Numbered from the stretch's first letter, positions 1-8,775 are shown. The stretch: DNA of 62,878 bases from Paracoccaceae bacterium (GCA_029243395.1 JAQWSE010000009.1:1-62878), one strand, 5' to 3'. Numbers and translations: made by a program. The notes: generated by a model not told the origin, from the sequence alone.

Positions 1-276
1 CAGTGGTAGATTGAATGAAGCCTTAGAACACTATAAAATAGCCTTAAATAAAAATCCCCAATACCTAGATGCTCTAATTAATATAGGATCCATTTTCCAA
101 AAAAAGGGTATTTACCCTTCTGCTATCAGCTATTTTGAAAAAGCAATTCAGATTGAACCTGAAAACCCCATTACCTATTTTAACTTAGGGGTTACACTGC
201 AAGACAGTGGTAGATTGAATGAAGCCTTAGAACACTATAAAATAGCCTTAAATAAAAACCCCCAATACCTAGATGC
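1..276 (+). repeat. Near-identical 72-bp direct repeat, 204-bp period, inside the TPR region
   Basis: Bases 1-72 and 205-276 are the same except for one base (position 55, t versus c). The 204-bp period equals 68 codons, exactly two TPR units. The DNA between the copies is more diverged. This points to a recent duplication or gene conversion of TPR modules; more copies may lie upstream of the window. Confidence 0.9.
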
Positions 277-1825
277 CATATTCAATCTTGGGACTATCTT
301 CGAGAAGATGAAAATTATACCAACTGCTATCAGTTATTTTGAAAAGGCCTTAGCTTTAAATCCCGACCATGTGCCCACACTCATACAGCTTGGGATAATA
401 CAAAGCAGAATAGGTAAACTTCAGGCAGCCACAAATACTTTTAAAAAAGCCTGTGAATTTGATTTAGAGCTTCAGCAATCTAAGTTCAATTTAGGTTCGC
501 TACTTTGCAATCAAGGAAAATTTGGTGAAGGCCTAACCGTGCTAAACGATGCAGTAAAGATAGATATGAAATGCATAACTGGACATAGCTCTATTCTATT
601 TCACTGCAATTATTCTCCTGATTTATCTGCTGAGGAAATTTATCATTATTACAAGAGATTTGATGATCATTTTTCTGAAAAGTTTGGCCATAAATGCTTT
701 CCCCATAAAATCACCACAGGAAAAAGAAAACTCAAAATTGGGTATGTATCAAGTGATTTATCTAGAACCTCTTTGTCTCGGTTCATAGAACCTATTTTTA
801 TTAATCATGATAAGGAAAAATTTGAAGTCTATGCTTTTGCCAGAATAAGTGAGCATGATTATATGACCTCCAGTATTAAAAGTCATTGTGATGGATGGGT
901 AAATACAAATAATTTATCTCCTGAAAACCTGGCTAAGAAAATCTATGACCTAGGTATTGATATCTTAATTGATTTGGCCGGACATACCGGCACAGGTGAT
1001 ATTGATTTAGAAATGTTCATGCATAAGCCAGCACCTGTATCACTATCCTGGTGGATTGGATTTGGCTATACCACAGGACTATCTTCTATTGATTATTTTT
1101 TAGCCGACCCTACCCTGGTGCCCGAAGGATCAGAGCATCTATTTGCTGAAGAAGTTTGGAAAATGGATTATCCATGTTCTGCCGTTTTTCGTCCTGATCC
1201 AACCATGGGTCCGGTCAATCCCTTACCTGCTTTGACAAATGGTTATGTAACCTTTGGAAGCCTTACCCGTGCCATTAGACTGAATGATCGTGTCATCAAA
1301 ACTTGGGCCAATATCCTAAGAAAGGTCCCCTCCTCCAAGTTAATTATTAATAGTGGAAATTTCGAACATGACGAAGTGAGAGATATTTATATTGAGAAGT
1401 TTAAACAGAATGGTATTCCACAAGAACGTCTGGATATTGGATACTCTAGCCCCCCATGGAATATCTTAAAGAAAATTGATATTGGCTTGGATTGTTTTCC
1501 CCATAACTCTGGAACAACGCTTGTGGAACATCTCTATATGGGGAATCCCTACATCACCTTGGCTGATAGACCCAGTGTTGGAAGAATTGGCAGCCATTAT
1601 CTACATAGCATCGGTCATAGCGAATGGATAGCTCATTCAGAAGAAGAATATGTGGAAAAAGCCTGTGAACTTAGCTCCGATCTTCAAGCACTTTCTCAGA
1701 TCAGAGCTCAACTCAGATCAGATATGGAAAGCTCCCCTCTCCGTAATGAGAAAGCTTTCGTTCAAAAACTCGAATGGAATTATCAAAAAATGTGGGAACG
1801 CTATCTGCAAAAAAATAATTCATAG
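2..1825 (+). CDS. TPR / O-GlcNAc-transferase-like (SPINDLY-type) glycosyltransferase, 5' truncated
   Basis: The reading frame is open to the left edge, so the N-terminus lies outside the window; the TTG at 11 is internal to a TPR. About 190 residues of 34-residue TPR units are followed by a catalytic region of the O-GlcNAc transferase/SPINDLY class. Visible motifs are DLAGHT, the GFGYTTG loop (usually GYPGTTG), FPHNSGTT and VGRIGSHYL near the end. The family usually has a His (H-S/P-V) after the first catalytic strand; here that place reads T-S-L. Such proteins transfer a nucleotide-activated sugar to Ser/Thr, and several act on flagellins. Next to flagellar genes a flagellin or surface-protein glycosyltransferase is plausible, but the acceptor is inferred. 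Confidence 0.85.
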   Translation, partial: SGRLNEALEHYKIALNKNPQYLDALINIGSIFQKKGIYPSAISYFEKAIQIEPENPITYFNLGVTLQDSGRLNEALEHYKIALNKNPQYLDAIFNLGTIFEKMKIIPTAISYFEKALALNPDHVPTLIQLGIIQSRIGKLQAATNTFKKACEFDLELQQSKFNLGSLLCNQGKFGEGLTVLNDAVKIDMKCITGHSSILFHCNYSPDLSAEEIYHYYKRFDDHFSEKFGHKCFPHKITTGKRKLKIGYVSSDLSRTSLSRFIEPIFINHDKEKFEVYAFARISEHDYMTSSIKSHCDGWVNTNNLSPENLAKKIYDLGIDILIDLAGHTGTGDIDLEMFMHKPAPVSLSWWIGFGYTTGLSSIDYFLADPTLVPEGSEHLFAEEVWKMDYPCSAVFRPDPTMGPVNPLPALTNGYVTFGSLTRAIRLNDRVIKTWANILRKVPSSKLIINSGNFEHDEVRDIYIEKFKQNGIPQERLDIGYSSPPWNILKKIDIGLDCFPHNSGTTLVEHLYMGNPYITLADRPSVGRIGSHYLHSIGHSEWIAHSEEEYVEKACELSSDLQALSQIRAQLRSDMESSPLRNEKAFVQKLEWNYQKMWERYLQKNNS

Positions 1826-2085
1826 TACCATTCGAAAAAAGACTAAGACCTTGCATTAAGATATGGCCCATATCATTAACTCGTACTTTTCTCTGTTAGC
1901 TACTTCATCAAAATTTGATTTCTTATTGATCCATTCCCGTAATTTGGTTTTTTTACGGCAAAACACATGGGAAGAAAGTTTTGTTAACTAAAATACCTTC
2001 GCTAAAGTTAGCAATTTATCCTATTTGATTAATACTAAGCAGATCTCTTGTGCTCATTCATTGTCAATTTAGGATTTACTACTGA

Positions 2086-2859
2086 CTACCATTGTTTCCA
2101 AGGCGCCCTATCAGAACTCCATAACCCATCCAATAAATTCTTATCTCTGAGTGTGTCCATTGCAGACCAAAATCCATCATGTCTGAAGGCCATTAACTCA
2201 TCCTTTTCTACTAAATTTATCATGGGAGTACTTTCCCAGGGTGAATCTTCATTTGGTAAAAAATCAAATATGTCTTTGGATAAAACAAAAAAACCACCAT
2301 TAACATATCCACCATCGCCAGGCGGTTTTTCTTCAAAACTATTTACTTTTCCGCATGTCTGCATACTTACAGCACCATATCTGCCTGGAGGCTTAACAAC
2401 AGTCACTGAGGCTTTTTTACCATGCGCTTTATGAAATTTTGCAAGTTTGGTTAAGTTTACATCACTTAATCCGTCTCCATAAGTAAAGAAAAAATCCTCC
2501 TGATCTTCTAAATACGGATGCACTCTTTTTAAGCGTTCCCCAGTTAGTGTCGATTCTCCTGTATCTATTAATGTCACTTTCCAAGGTTCTGCTTTATGTG
2601 AGTGCAGATCTAAGGACCTAGTACTCAAGTCAATAGTTACGTCTGAATTGTGAAGGAGATAGTTTGCAAAATATTCTTTAATTACATAACCCTTATAACC
2701 ACAACAAATTATAAAGTCATTAAATCCATGTGTTGAGAAGATTTTCATGATGTGCCACAAAATCGGTTTTCCACCAATTTCAACCATTGGCTTTGGTCTT
2801 AGATGGGTTTCTTCGCTAAGCCTAGTCCCATAACCACCTGCCAAGATAACAACTTTCAT
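2086..2859 (-). CDS. rfbF: Glucose-1-phosphate cytidylyltransferase
   Basis: Catalyses CTP plus glucose-1-phosphate to CDP-glucose, the entry step to CDP-linked 3,6-dideoxyhexoses and related sugars. The 257-residue protein has the full family length. It opens with the nucleotidyltransferase signature AGGYGTRLSEET and has the KPMVEIGGKPILWH block. Start ATG at 2859 has a good Shine-Dalgarno (AGAGGTGG). CDP-glucose 4,6-dehydratase and later enzymes are not in the window, so the final sugar is unknown. A sigma-54 element lies 29 bases upstream, suggesting control with the flagellum. It converges on the TPR glycosyltransferase, with about 260 bases between them in which I see no gene. Confidence 0.93.
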   Translation of the reverse strand: MKVVILAGGYGTRLSEETHLRPKPMVEIGGKPILWHIMKIFSTHGFNDFIICCGYKGYVIKEYFANYLLHNSDVTIDLSTRSLDLHSHKAEPWKVTLIDTGESTLTGERLKRVHPYLEDQEDFFFTYGDGLSDVNLTKLAKFHKAHGKKASVTVVKPPGRYGAVSMQTCGKVNSFEEKPPGDGGYVNGGFFVLSKDIFDFLPNEDSPWESTPMINLVEKDELMAFRHDGFWSAMDTLRDKNLLDGLWSSDRAPWKQW

Positions 2860-2887
2860 AATGCACCACCTCTATTTTGAGTATTAA

Positions 2888-2903
2888 TGCAATACCTGTG
2901 CCT
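2888..2903 (-). promoter_or_regulatory. Sigma-54 -24/-12 promoter for rfbF
   Basis: Minus strand reads AGGCACAGGTATTGCA, against consensus TGGCACGNNNNTTGCW. GG and GC are separated by exactly 10 bases. Predicted transcription start is near 2877, 18 bases before the rfbF ATG. It is back to back with the plus-strand element at 2945. Confidence 0.7.
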
Positions 2904-2944
2904 CTCTAGATAATTAAAAAGGATTATATCTCTTATAAAACTGT

Positions 2945-2960
2945 TGGCCCATGATTTGCA
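2945..2960 (+). promoter_or_regulatory. Sigma-54 -24/-12 promoter for the CmcI-like methyltransferase
   Basis: Reads TGGCCCATGATTTGCA with exact GG-N10-GC spacing. Predicted start is near 2971, giving a leader of about 85 bases to the ATG at 3056. Confidence 0.72.
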
Positions 2961-3055
2961 TTAAAAAACATCCTTTCTAAAGTTGTACTATTCGATTTAT
3001 CTCCACACGTGCAAACTACATTTTGACTTTAACATTTATAGAAAATGGACAGATT

Positions 3056-3847
3056 ATGAATATGGAATTTAACCCAATAAAAACATTTGATGCCGAGTGT
3101 AAAAATGAAATTTCACAACAAGGGAGAGACGCCAAATTGGCTCAAATCAGTAAAAAGTGGCTGGTTCAATCATCCATGCATAAATACTCATATCATTTCA
3201 GTTGGATGGGTCGTCCTATTATTCAGTTACCTCAAGATATTGTAGCCCTTCAAGAAATAATTTGGACAACGACGCCAGATATAATAATTGAGACAGGCAT
3301 TGCCCATGGAGGATCACTCTGCCTAAATGCCTCAATGCTTTCTCTATTAGACTTAGCAGATTTGAAAAAACCTTCTAAACAATCTAGTAAACCTAAAATC
3401 ACCCGCAAGGTCATTGGAGTAGATATTGATATCAGGAAACACAATAAAAATGCCCTGGAGTCTCACCCTATGGCCGATAAAATCATTATGATTGAAGGGT
3501 CTAGCATTGAAAAATCTATCTTTGAGAAAATTAAAAAACTAATTCCCAGTGATTCAAAGGTACTGGTAATCCTGGATAGTAACCATACAGAAGATCATGT
3601 TCTAGAGGAATTGAGATTATACACAGAACTGGTGACTGTCGATAGCTACTGCATAGTATGCGATACGATCGTTGCACAAATGGCCGAAGGGTTTTACAAA
3701 AATCGTCCCTGGGGCATTAATAACAACCCCAAAGGTGCTGTAGAGAAATTTTTGAAAGAAAGCCCCAGTTTTATTATAGATGACGAAATTGATGCTAAAT
3801 TACTCTTAAGTATGTCCCCGAAGGGATACCTCAAGAGAATAACTTAG
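3056..3847 (+). CDS. CmcI-family (cephalosporin-hydroxylase-type) SAM methyltransferase
   Basis: Belongs to the family named after CmcI, which is really a Rossmann-fold methyltransferase family that includes rhamnosyl O-methyltransferases. Visible are the N-terminal segment with SYHFSWMGRPIIQLPQD, the IIETGIAHGGS SAM-binding motif, VIGVDIDIRKHN and a later VILDSNHTEDHV stretch, all typical. A role in O-methylating a glycan sugar fits the position beside rfbF and the glycosyltransferase, but the substrate is unknown. The start is uncertain: TTG at 3023 extends the protein by 11 residues, and ATG at 3056 or 3062 is more normal. No strong ribosome site is seen. It is driven by its own sigma-54-type promoter. 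Confidence 0.82.
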   Translation: MNMEFNPIKTFDAECKNEISQQGRDAKLAQISKKWLVQSSMHKYSYHFSWMGRPIIQLPQDIVALQEIIWTTTPDIIIETGIAHGGSLCLNASMLSLLDLADLKKPSKQSSKPKITRKVIGVDIDIRKHNKNALESHPMADKIIMIEGSSIEKSIFEKIKKLIPSDSKVLVILDSNHTEDHVLEELRLYTELVTVDSYCIVCDTIVAQMAEGFYKNRPWGINNNPKGAVEKFLKESPSFIIDDEIDAKLLLSMSPKGYLKRIT

Positions 3848-4011
3848 AATTAGGTAATCGATTAAAACCTTTTTGCTTTTTTTATAATTGACTCATAAAG
3901 AATGAAAAAATGTTATCCTAAATCTTAAAGTGTTTATCTTAAACAAGAGATAAACTAAGAGCTTGCATTGAATTAGGTTGGCATAATTCTAAAGACAAAA
4001 TTATGTCACAA

Positions 4012-4027
4012 TGGCATAATTTTTGCA
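4012..4027 (+). promoter_or_regulatory. Sigma-54 -24/-12 promoter for the pyruvate-kinase-like gene
   Basis: Reads TGGCATAATTTTTGCA with exact spacing. The transcription start would be near 4038. That excludes the longest reading-frame start (TTG at 4023, inside the -12 box) and favours ATG 4065. Confidence 0.72.
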
Positions 4028-4064
4028 GAAAATTTCATTCATATTAATCGTGATCTATGATGAA

Positions 4065-5162
4065 ATGCTACACATAAACTATTTCAAATTTGGGCTCAAA
4101 GAGGAACCAACAAAACTAGGTTCTAATCTTCCTTTACAAATTAAGGGTGATCTAGCTAATTTTCCTCTCTTTAAAGGTATTTTATCACAAAATCACCCCG
4201 GAATACTAGTAACACTGGGACCGAAATCAGCTGCCTTTCCATCAATTCAAAAAATAGGCCGCCACACGAAATTCTTTAGATTGAATGGAAGCCATAATAC
4301 GATTGATTGGCATGTAAAAGTCTCTAAGTTAATAAAAAAAGCACTCCCTGAAGCTCTAATTTTGCTAGACATCCCAGGAATAAAACCGCGAACTAATAAT
4401 GCTGAAGTTATAGACATTACAAAAAATGAGCCTGTGAATTTTTACCATGGGCCAAGGAAGCCTGATAATAATATAAAAAGCATTGGGCTAACAAAACCCC
4501 TGCCAGAAATAACTAAGGGATTTGACTCATTCAGTTTGTCAGATGGTTTATATGAGTTTGAACTTTTGGAAGCCAAACAAAATTATGTTAGAGGCAGATC
4601 AAAAAATGATTTCCGGTTACTTCCCCGGAAAGGCCTTAACCTCCCAGGCAGCATATATAATGATGAGCTGCAGCTTCAAGTCTACCTGGATTTTCTTAAT
4701 AAGGCTAGAAAAGTGAGCTTTGATGCTATTGGGTTAAGTTTCATACAAAATGATAAAACCCTAGAACATATTCGGGAGAAATTTCCAGGCAAATTACTTG
4801 TTTCCAAGATAGAAAACAAACTAGGGGTAGAGAACGTTAAACAAATTGTTGATTTCTCTGATGTAATTATGATTGATCGAGGTGACTTGTTAGCAGAGGT
4901 CGGCATTAAAAATTTCTACCCGTCTATTGTCAAGATTGGTATGAACACGACATCCGCCAAACGACCTTTAATAATGGCCACGGAAAACCTAGAAAGTATG
5001 CAATATAGATTGCAACCCTCAAAAAGTGAAATAATAGCACTTCAACATTCTATCAACTTGGGATCAGATTTCTTGATGCTTAGTGACGAAACTGCCACAT
5101 CAGATTTATACATGAATACAATAGATTGGCTAAATCAATTCTTAAAAATGCAAAATGAATAA
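4065..5162 (+). CDS. Pyruvate-kinase-like TIM-barrel protein without the C-terminal domain
   Basis: The sequence follows pyruvate kinase from the N-terminal strand (LVTLGPKS) through FRLNGSH (Arg, Asn and Ser of the active site kept), LLDIPGIKPR, LVSKIENKLGVENV (catalytic Lys and metal-binding Glu), MIDRGDLLAEVG and the SDETA loop, then stops. At about 365 residues it lacks the roughly 120-residue C-terminal regulatory domain of normal enzymes (about 470). It may be a kinase or carboxyl-phosphate enzyme for a different substrate. It is cotranscribed with the APS kinase 56 bases downstream and preceded by a sigma-54 element. I know of no assigned function for this combination. Confidence 0.8.
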   Translation: MLHINYFKFGLKEEPTKLGSNLPLQIKGDLANFPLFKGILSQNHPGILVTLGPKSAAFPSIQKIGRHTKFFRLNGSHNTIDWHVKVSKLIKKALPEALILLDIPGIKPRTNNAEVIDITKNEPVNFYHGPRKPDNNIKSIGLTKPLPEITKGFDSFSLSDGLYEFELLEAKQNYVRGRSKNDFRLLPRKGLNLPGSIYNDELQLQVYLDFLNKARKVSFDAIGLSFIQNDKTLEHIREKFPGKLLVSKIENKLGVENVKQIVDFSDVIMIDRGDLLAEVGIKNFYPSIVKIGMNTTSAKRPLIMATENLESMQYRLQPSKSEIIALQHSINLGSDFLMLSDETATSDLYMNTIDWLNQFLKMQNE

Positions 5163-5218
5163 TGAATCGCCCCCTGAGAACGTTTTAGTATATCAAATTC
5201 AAGGAATAAATTAATTAA

Positions 5219-5839
5219 ATGAATAAAATCGAGCACACACCATTCGATTTAGGAACCACATATCCAACCAAGCGTAAATATGATCTATCTTCAGGTCGAG
5301 TAATTTGGATAACAGGTTTATCTGGCTCTGGGAAAACCACTTTAGCCAAGGAACTAAACAAAATAATACTTTCCAGAGGATTTAAACCCATTCTGCTAGA
5401 CGGAGACAATATGCGTAAAACACTCTTTGAGACGATCATACCAGCAAATGACTATGGATATGATAGTAGAAAGGCGTTTGGCAAGGCTTATTCACGTTTA
5501 AGTCATTTGTTAGCATCTCAAGGCTTCATAGTAATAACATCAGTAATCGCTATGTTTGATGAAATATTTGTCTGGAATAGAAATAATCTGCCTGGATATT
5601 TTGAAGTTTACTTGAAGACACCTATAAAAGAACTGCAAAAAAGGGATAGTAAAAGTATTTACTCAGATTTTGTGAATAAAAAAATCAAGAATGTTGCTGG
5701 TCTTGACTTGGCGAAAGAAGAACCAAAATATGCAGACTTGATATTAGAGCACAAAAAAAACTTTACCCCCCGAAAGAAAGCCCTTGAAGTAATGTCAGTT
5801 TTGACAAATGAACAGTATTTTTTAAACCTAGCTTCGTGA
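5219..5839 (+). CDS. Adenylylsulfate (APS) kinase, CysC-like
   Basis: APS kinase phosphorylates APS to PAPS, the sulfate donor. The P-loop GLSGSGKTT is at residues 33-41, followed by ILLDGDNMRKTLF (family DGDNVR), an ISP-like region rewritten as SVIAMFDE, and the C-terminal NVAGLD motif seen as NFTGID in CysC. Length is 206 residues, normal. ATG at 5219 follows a weakly purine-rich stretch. It sits between the pyruvate-kinase-like and sulfurylase-like genes, in the same direction. APS-kinase homologues also occur in glycan phosphoramidate pathways (for example Campylobacter Cj1415), so PAPS synthesis is likely but not certain. Confidence 0.85.
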   Translation: MNKIEHTPFDLGTTYPTKRKYDLSSGRVIWITGLSGSGKTTLAKELNKIILSRGFKPILLDGDNMRKTLFETIIPANDYGYDSRKAFGKAYSRLSHLLASQGFIVITSVIAMFDEIFVWNRNNLPGYFEVYLKTPIKELQKRDSKSIYSDFVNKKIKNVAGLDLAKEEPKYADLILEHKKNFTPRKKALEVMSVLTNEQYFLNLAS

Positions 5840-5963
5840 ATTGGCGAACATATTCATTCCAACATCTTATCTAACAAATATATCCGAAGAAATTTCATGC
5901 GCGATTAGAATGTGGCATAATCGAAGATTGTTCAAAATTGCTATTAAGAATTTTGGACTTCCC

Positions 5964-5979
5964 TGGAATGAAAATTGCA
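5964..5979 (+). promoter_or_regulatory. Sigma-54 -24/-12 promoter for the sulfurylase-like gene
   Basis: Reads TGGAATGAAAATTGCA with exact GG-N10-GC spacing; the -24 half is slightly weaker than the others. Transcription start is expected near 5990, so the upstream TTG at 5975 cannot be the start codon. Confidence 0.6.
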
Positions 5980-6007
5980 CTATTCCAATAAAAATGGTGC
6001 TCAATTC

Positions 6008-7006
6008 ATGAATGTTCAATCAATCTATAACTCGACACCACAAAGTCGAAATTTTGTTGAAAGGACCATTATTGATCTTGCTGGAATCCAAAGTGGTATG
6101 TTAAGGAAAAATTTTGTCCCGGTTGCTAAGAATCTTTCTAAGTTTAAACAACCGGCTAATGGTTTACCAATACTGATACCCTTTATCCCGGAAATGTTTG
6201 ATTCATCTCATAAATTTGAAATCAAATCTTCTGAAATCAAAAACTTAATCTACGGCTCAGTAGATGACAACTATATCGGGTATAAATTGTCTTTCAACAA
6301 TAACACTTTCGCTACAAATTTTATACTCAAGGATGATTTTCAAGAAAAAGTTATGTCTTATGCCGAAGATCTTCTTTTTGCTCGAAGAAGAATTCAGAAT
6401 TTGGTTAAGGAATTCACTTCAGTAGGAGCGTTTCAAACAAGAAATGTACCGCACCTTGGCCATGAAAGAATAATTGATGAAATGCTTAACCATTGTAATT
6501 TAGTCGTAATAAATCCTATGGTAGGGCCCAAAAAGATAGGTGATATAGATTCTGAAAAACTCAGAGGAATATATGATTCAGTATTAAGACCTCGCTATCA
6601 AAATAAAATTACGTTTATTCCAATAAAAGCTAATATGTTTTATGCTGGCCCTCGAGAAGCTATACACCATGCAAGAATAAGGAGATGGTTAGGATTCACG
6701 CATTTCTCTGTAGGTCGCGATCATGCAGGAGCTGAAGGTATTTATAATGAATCTGCTGCAACTGATATGACTAAGCAGTGCCAGAATAATCTATCAATTA
6801 AAATCATTACTCATGGTGGTGCTTTTTTCTGCCGACTCTGTGACAAAGTTATTCTAAAAAATCATTGCAATCATTCTAAAGATATTCTCACAGAAATATC
6901 TGGAAGCGACTTCAGGCATTGCCTTAACATGAAAACAACCTATCCATTTGCAGCATTAGATGTGCAGCAATGGGCATCAAAAAATCTTAAGTCCTTACAA
7001 ACTTAG
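6008..7006 (+). CDS. ATP sulfurylase-like (sulfate adenylyltransferase) protein
   Basis: Homologous to single-subunit Sat, which makes APS from ATP and sulfate. Recognised features: QTRNVPHLGHE (family QTRNPxHxxHE), the MFYAGPREAIHHA block, GRDHAG, the zinc-type CRLC-x7-C pattern near the C-terminus, and GSDFR in place of GTxxR. It is 332 residues from ATG 6008, shorter than the usual 380-400, and its N-terminal part is more diverged. The ATG is preferred because a sigma-54 element at 5964 places the RNA start after the alternative TTG. With the APS kinase it would give PAPS, but no sulfotransferase gene is visible in the window. Confidence 0.83.
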   Translation: MNVQSIYNSTPQSRNFVERTIIDLAGIQSGMLRKNFVPVAKNLSKFKQPANGLPILIPFIPEMFDSSHKFEIKSSEIKNLIYGSVDDNYIGYKLSFNNNTFATNFILKDDFQEKVMSYAEDLLFARRRIQNLVKEFTSVGAFQTRNVPHLGHERIIDEMLNHCNLVVINPMVGPKKIGDIDSEKLRGIYDSVLRPRYQNKITFIPIKANMFYAGPREAIHHARIRRWLGFTHFSVGRDHAGAEGIYNESAATDMTKQCQNNLSIKIITHGGAFFCRLCDKVILKNHCNHSKDILTEISGSDFRHCLNMKTTYPFAALDVQQWASKNLKSLQT

Positions 7007-7051
7007 AATATGATAGCTATTGGTTTTTTTTGACCTGCAATCTAGATACTA

Positions 7052-8731
7052 CTAATCATCTGATTGATTCCAGCTCTTTATCATATTTTCTAGATACTCA
7101 CCTGTACCCTTGAGGCTGGTCACCGCACTCTCCATTGCGGAGTATTGTTGTAAATATCGTTCCCTTATTGTATCCACCTTGTTATCTATATCCAGCAAAT
7201 CCGTATTAATATCAGTTAAATCCTTATTGAGAACATTCTTGCGCCTTTCAAGCTCACCTGAGGAAGCAAGGATTTGATCCAAATAATTGTCCATGGTCTC
7301 CATCAAACTCTCCCCTACATAGACAGTGGCAGAGTTAACGGTGGTCTGAGGGATAATATTAATGCCCATGGCATCGCCCTGTGTTGCAGAATAATAGCTT
7401 AAACCAGTAGATAAATCAGTACCTCCGGTCATTGTAACCCCACCTAAAGAGCCCCTTAAATCCGGAGAACCCAAAGGCTTACCTGCATTTGCTGAGGCGT
7501 TATAGACCCATGCATAACTTCCTGCTTTGGGTGAGCTATACATATTCTTGTGCAACAATAGATTTGTATTATCGGAAGTCACAGAACTATTAAAAATTGC
7601 GTCAAAACTGGTTGTATCATTCTTAAGTGCGTCTTTAAATGATGTCTCATTTACTGACATTGTGCCATCTCTCTTTGTAATAACCCCTAATTCCGCCAAA
7701 TATTTAGAACTAGCACCAAAGCCTATTATTTGGCCTTCTGTAAACCCTCTTAGTTTCTTAGCAATGGCACTCATAACTGGGTCATGAGCCAAAGTACCAG
7801 CAGTACCGTCTTCTGCTCCCTTATCTAATATGTCAGTAAGGTAAGTTCTTGTTAAGTTCAAACGGTCAACTAATGCTTTTGTATTTGTGTATGCAGAATC
7901 TTCATCCAAAGACGCACTAACCCTAAATGCTGAGCTGGTGGTGCTCGTCAAATCCATACTATAACCCGAAAAAATATTACCTATAGTATTGCTAGTACGC
8001 TTTATTGCCACACCGTCAACCGTTAATTCTGCATCTGCTGCTGCTGATTTCTGAGCTGATCGTGTGCTATCAGTTGGGGTGGCCGTGAACTGGTTTAAAC
8101 CGGCATCTGTAGTTGAGATTTTAATTGCATTACTAACTCCCATAGACGATTTGACAACAAGAGAATAAACACCCGAAGTAGTTTGTAAAACTGATGATGT
8201 AATACCTGACAAGGCATTAATAGATGCTGCCAAGCCTTGAAGCGTATTATTATTAGCGTCAACTTTAACATTATGAGTTACTGCCGGAGATTTACTTGTG
8301 AATGAGTTGTCAGAATTCCAAGAACCTAAAGTTAAAGTTAAAGTTCCTTGACTAATAGAAGCAGTTGGCGAAGTGAACGGAGATGACCCCGCAAACTCAA
8401 GTGTTTGCTGTGATGCTAAACCCACTACCCTTACATCTGAAGCAAAACTCTTTGCCGTAGAATTGTCAGATACTGAGAGCGATACAGCTGTATTTGCACT
8501 AGTCGGAACATATTTATTAGAATTTGCTAACGTACTTAAGTCATTTTTTAAACTGCTCATTTCACTAACAACTTCGGCATAAGCAGATATTTCAGATTGC
8601 TTGGTAGTTTGATTTTCAGTCAACATATCCTTCTTAGGAATAGTGTCTGCGTCGACCAAACTATCAACGATCTGTGTAATGTTTAAACCAGATCCCTTTT
8701 TATTCAGTATGCTCAGATAATCTATTGTCAA
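7052..8731 (-). CDS. fliD: Flagellar filament cap / hook-associated protein 2
   Basis: FliD forms the cap under which flagellin polymerises. The protein is 559 residues. Near the N-terminus it has the FliD_N pattern (GSGLNITQIVDSLVDAD, then a heptad-rich stretch). The middle is Ser/Thr/Ala-rich and variable, and the C-terminal coiled coil (about residues 480-545) ends in MIKSWNQSDD. The start is TTG at 8731, supported by an AGGGGA ribosome site six bases upstream and by correct N-terminal alignment. A sigma-54 promoter lies 45-60 bases upstream. It is transcribed divergently from fliS. Confidence 0.93.
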   Translation of the reverse strand: MTIDYLSILNKKGSGLNITQIVDSLVDADTIPKKDMLTENQTTKQSEISAYAEVVSEMSSLKNDLSTLANSNKYVPTSANTAVSLSVSDNSTAKSFASDVRVVGLASQQTLEFAGSSPFTSPTASISQGTLTLTLGSWNSDNSFTSKSPAVTHNVKVDANNNTLQGLAASINALSGITSSVLQTTSGVYSLVVKSSMGVSNAIKISTTDAGLNQFTATPTDSTRSAQKSAAADAELTVDGVAIKRTSNTIGNIFSGYSMDLTSTTSSAFRVSASLDEDSAYTNTKALVDRLNLTRTYLTDILDKGAEDGTAGTLAHDPVMSAIAKKLRGFTEGQIIGFGASSKYLAELGVITKRDGTMSVNETSFKDALKNDTTSFDAIFNSSVTSDNTNLLLHKNMYSSPKAGSYAWVYNASANAGKPLGSPDLRGSLGGVTMTGGTDLSTGLSYYSATQGDAMGINIIPQTTVNSATVYVGESLMETMDNYLDQILASSGELERRKNVLNKDLTDINTDLLDIDNKVDTIRERYLQQYSAMESAVTSLKGTGEYLENMIKSWNQSDD

Positions 8732-8775
8732 AAGATTCCCCTACCATGAACTAGTTGTATTAAACGGCAAACAAG

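Noticed and set aside
3056-3847. Antibiotic (cephalosporin) hydroxylase function
   Set aside because: The name is historical; the motif set is that of a SAM-dependent methyltransferase and no antibiotic genes are nearby.
5860-5960. TGGCATAATCG at 5912-5922 as another -24 element
   Set aside because: No GC at the -12 position; 5964-5979 fits and is closer to the gene.
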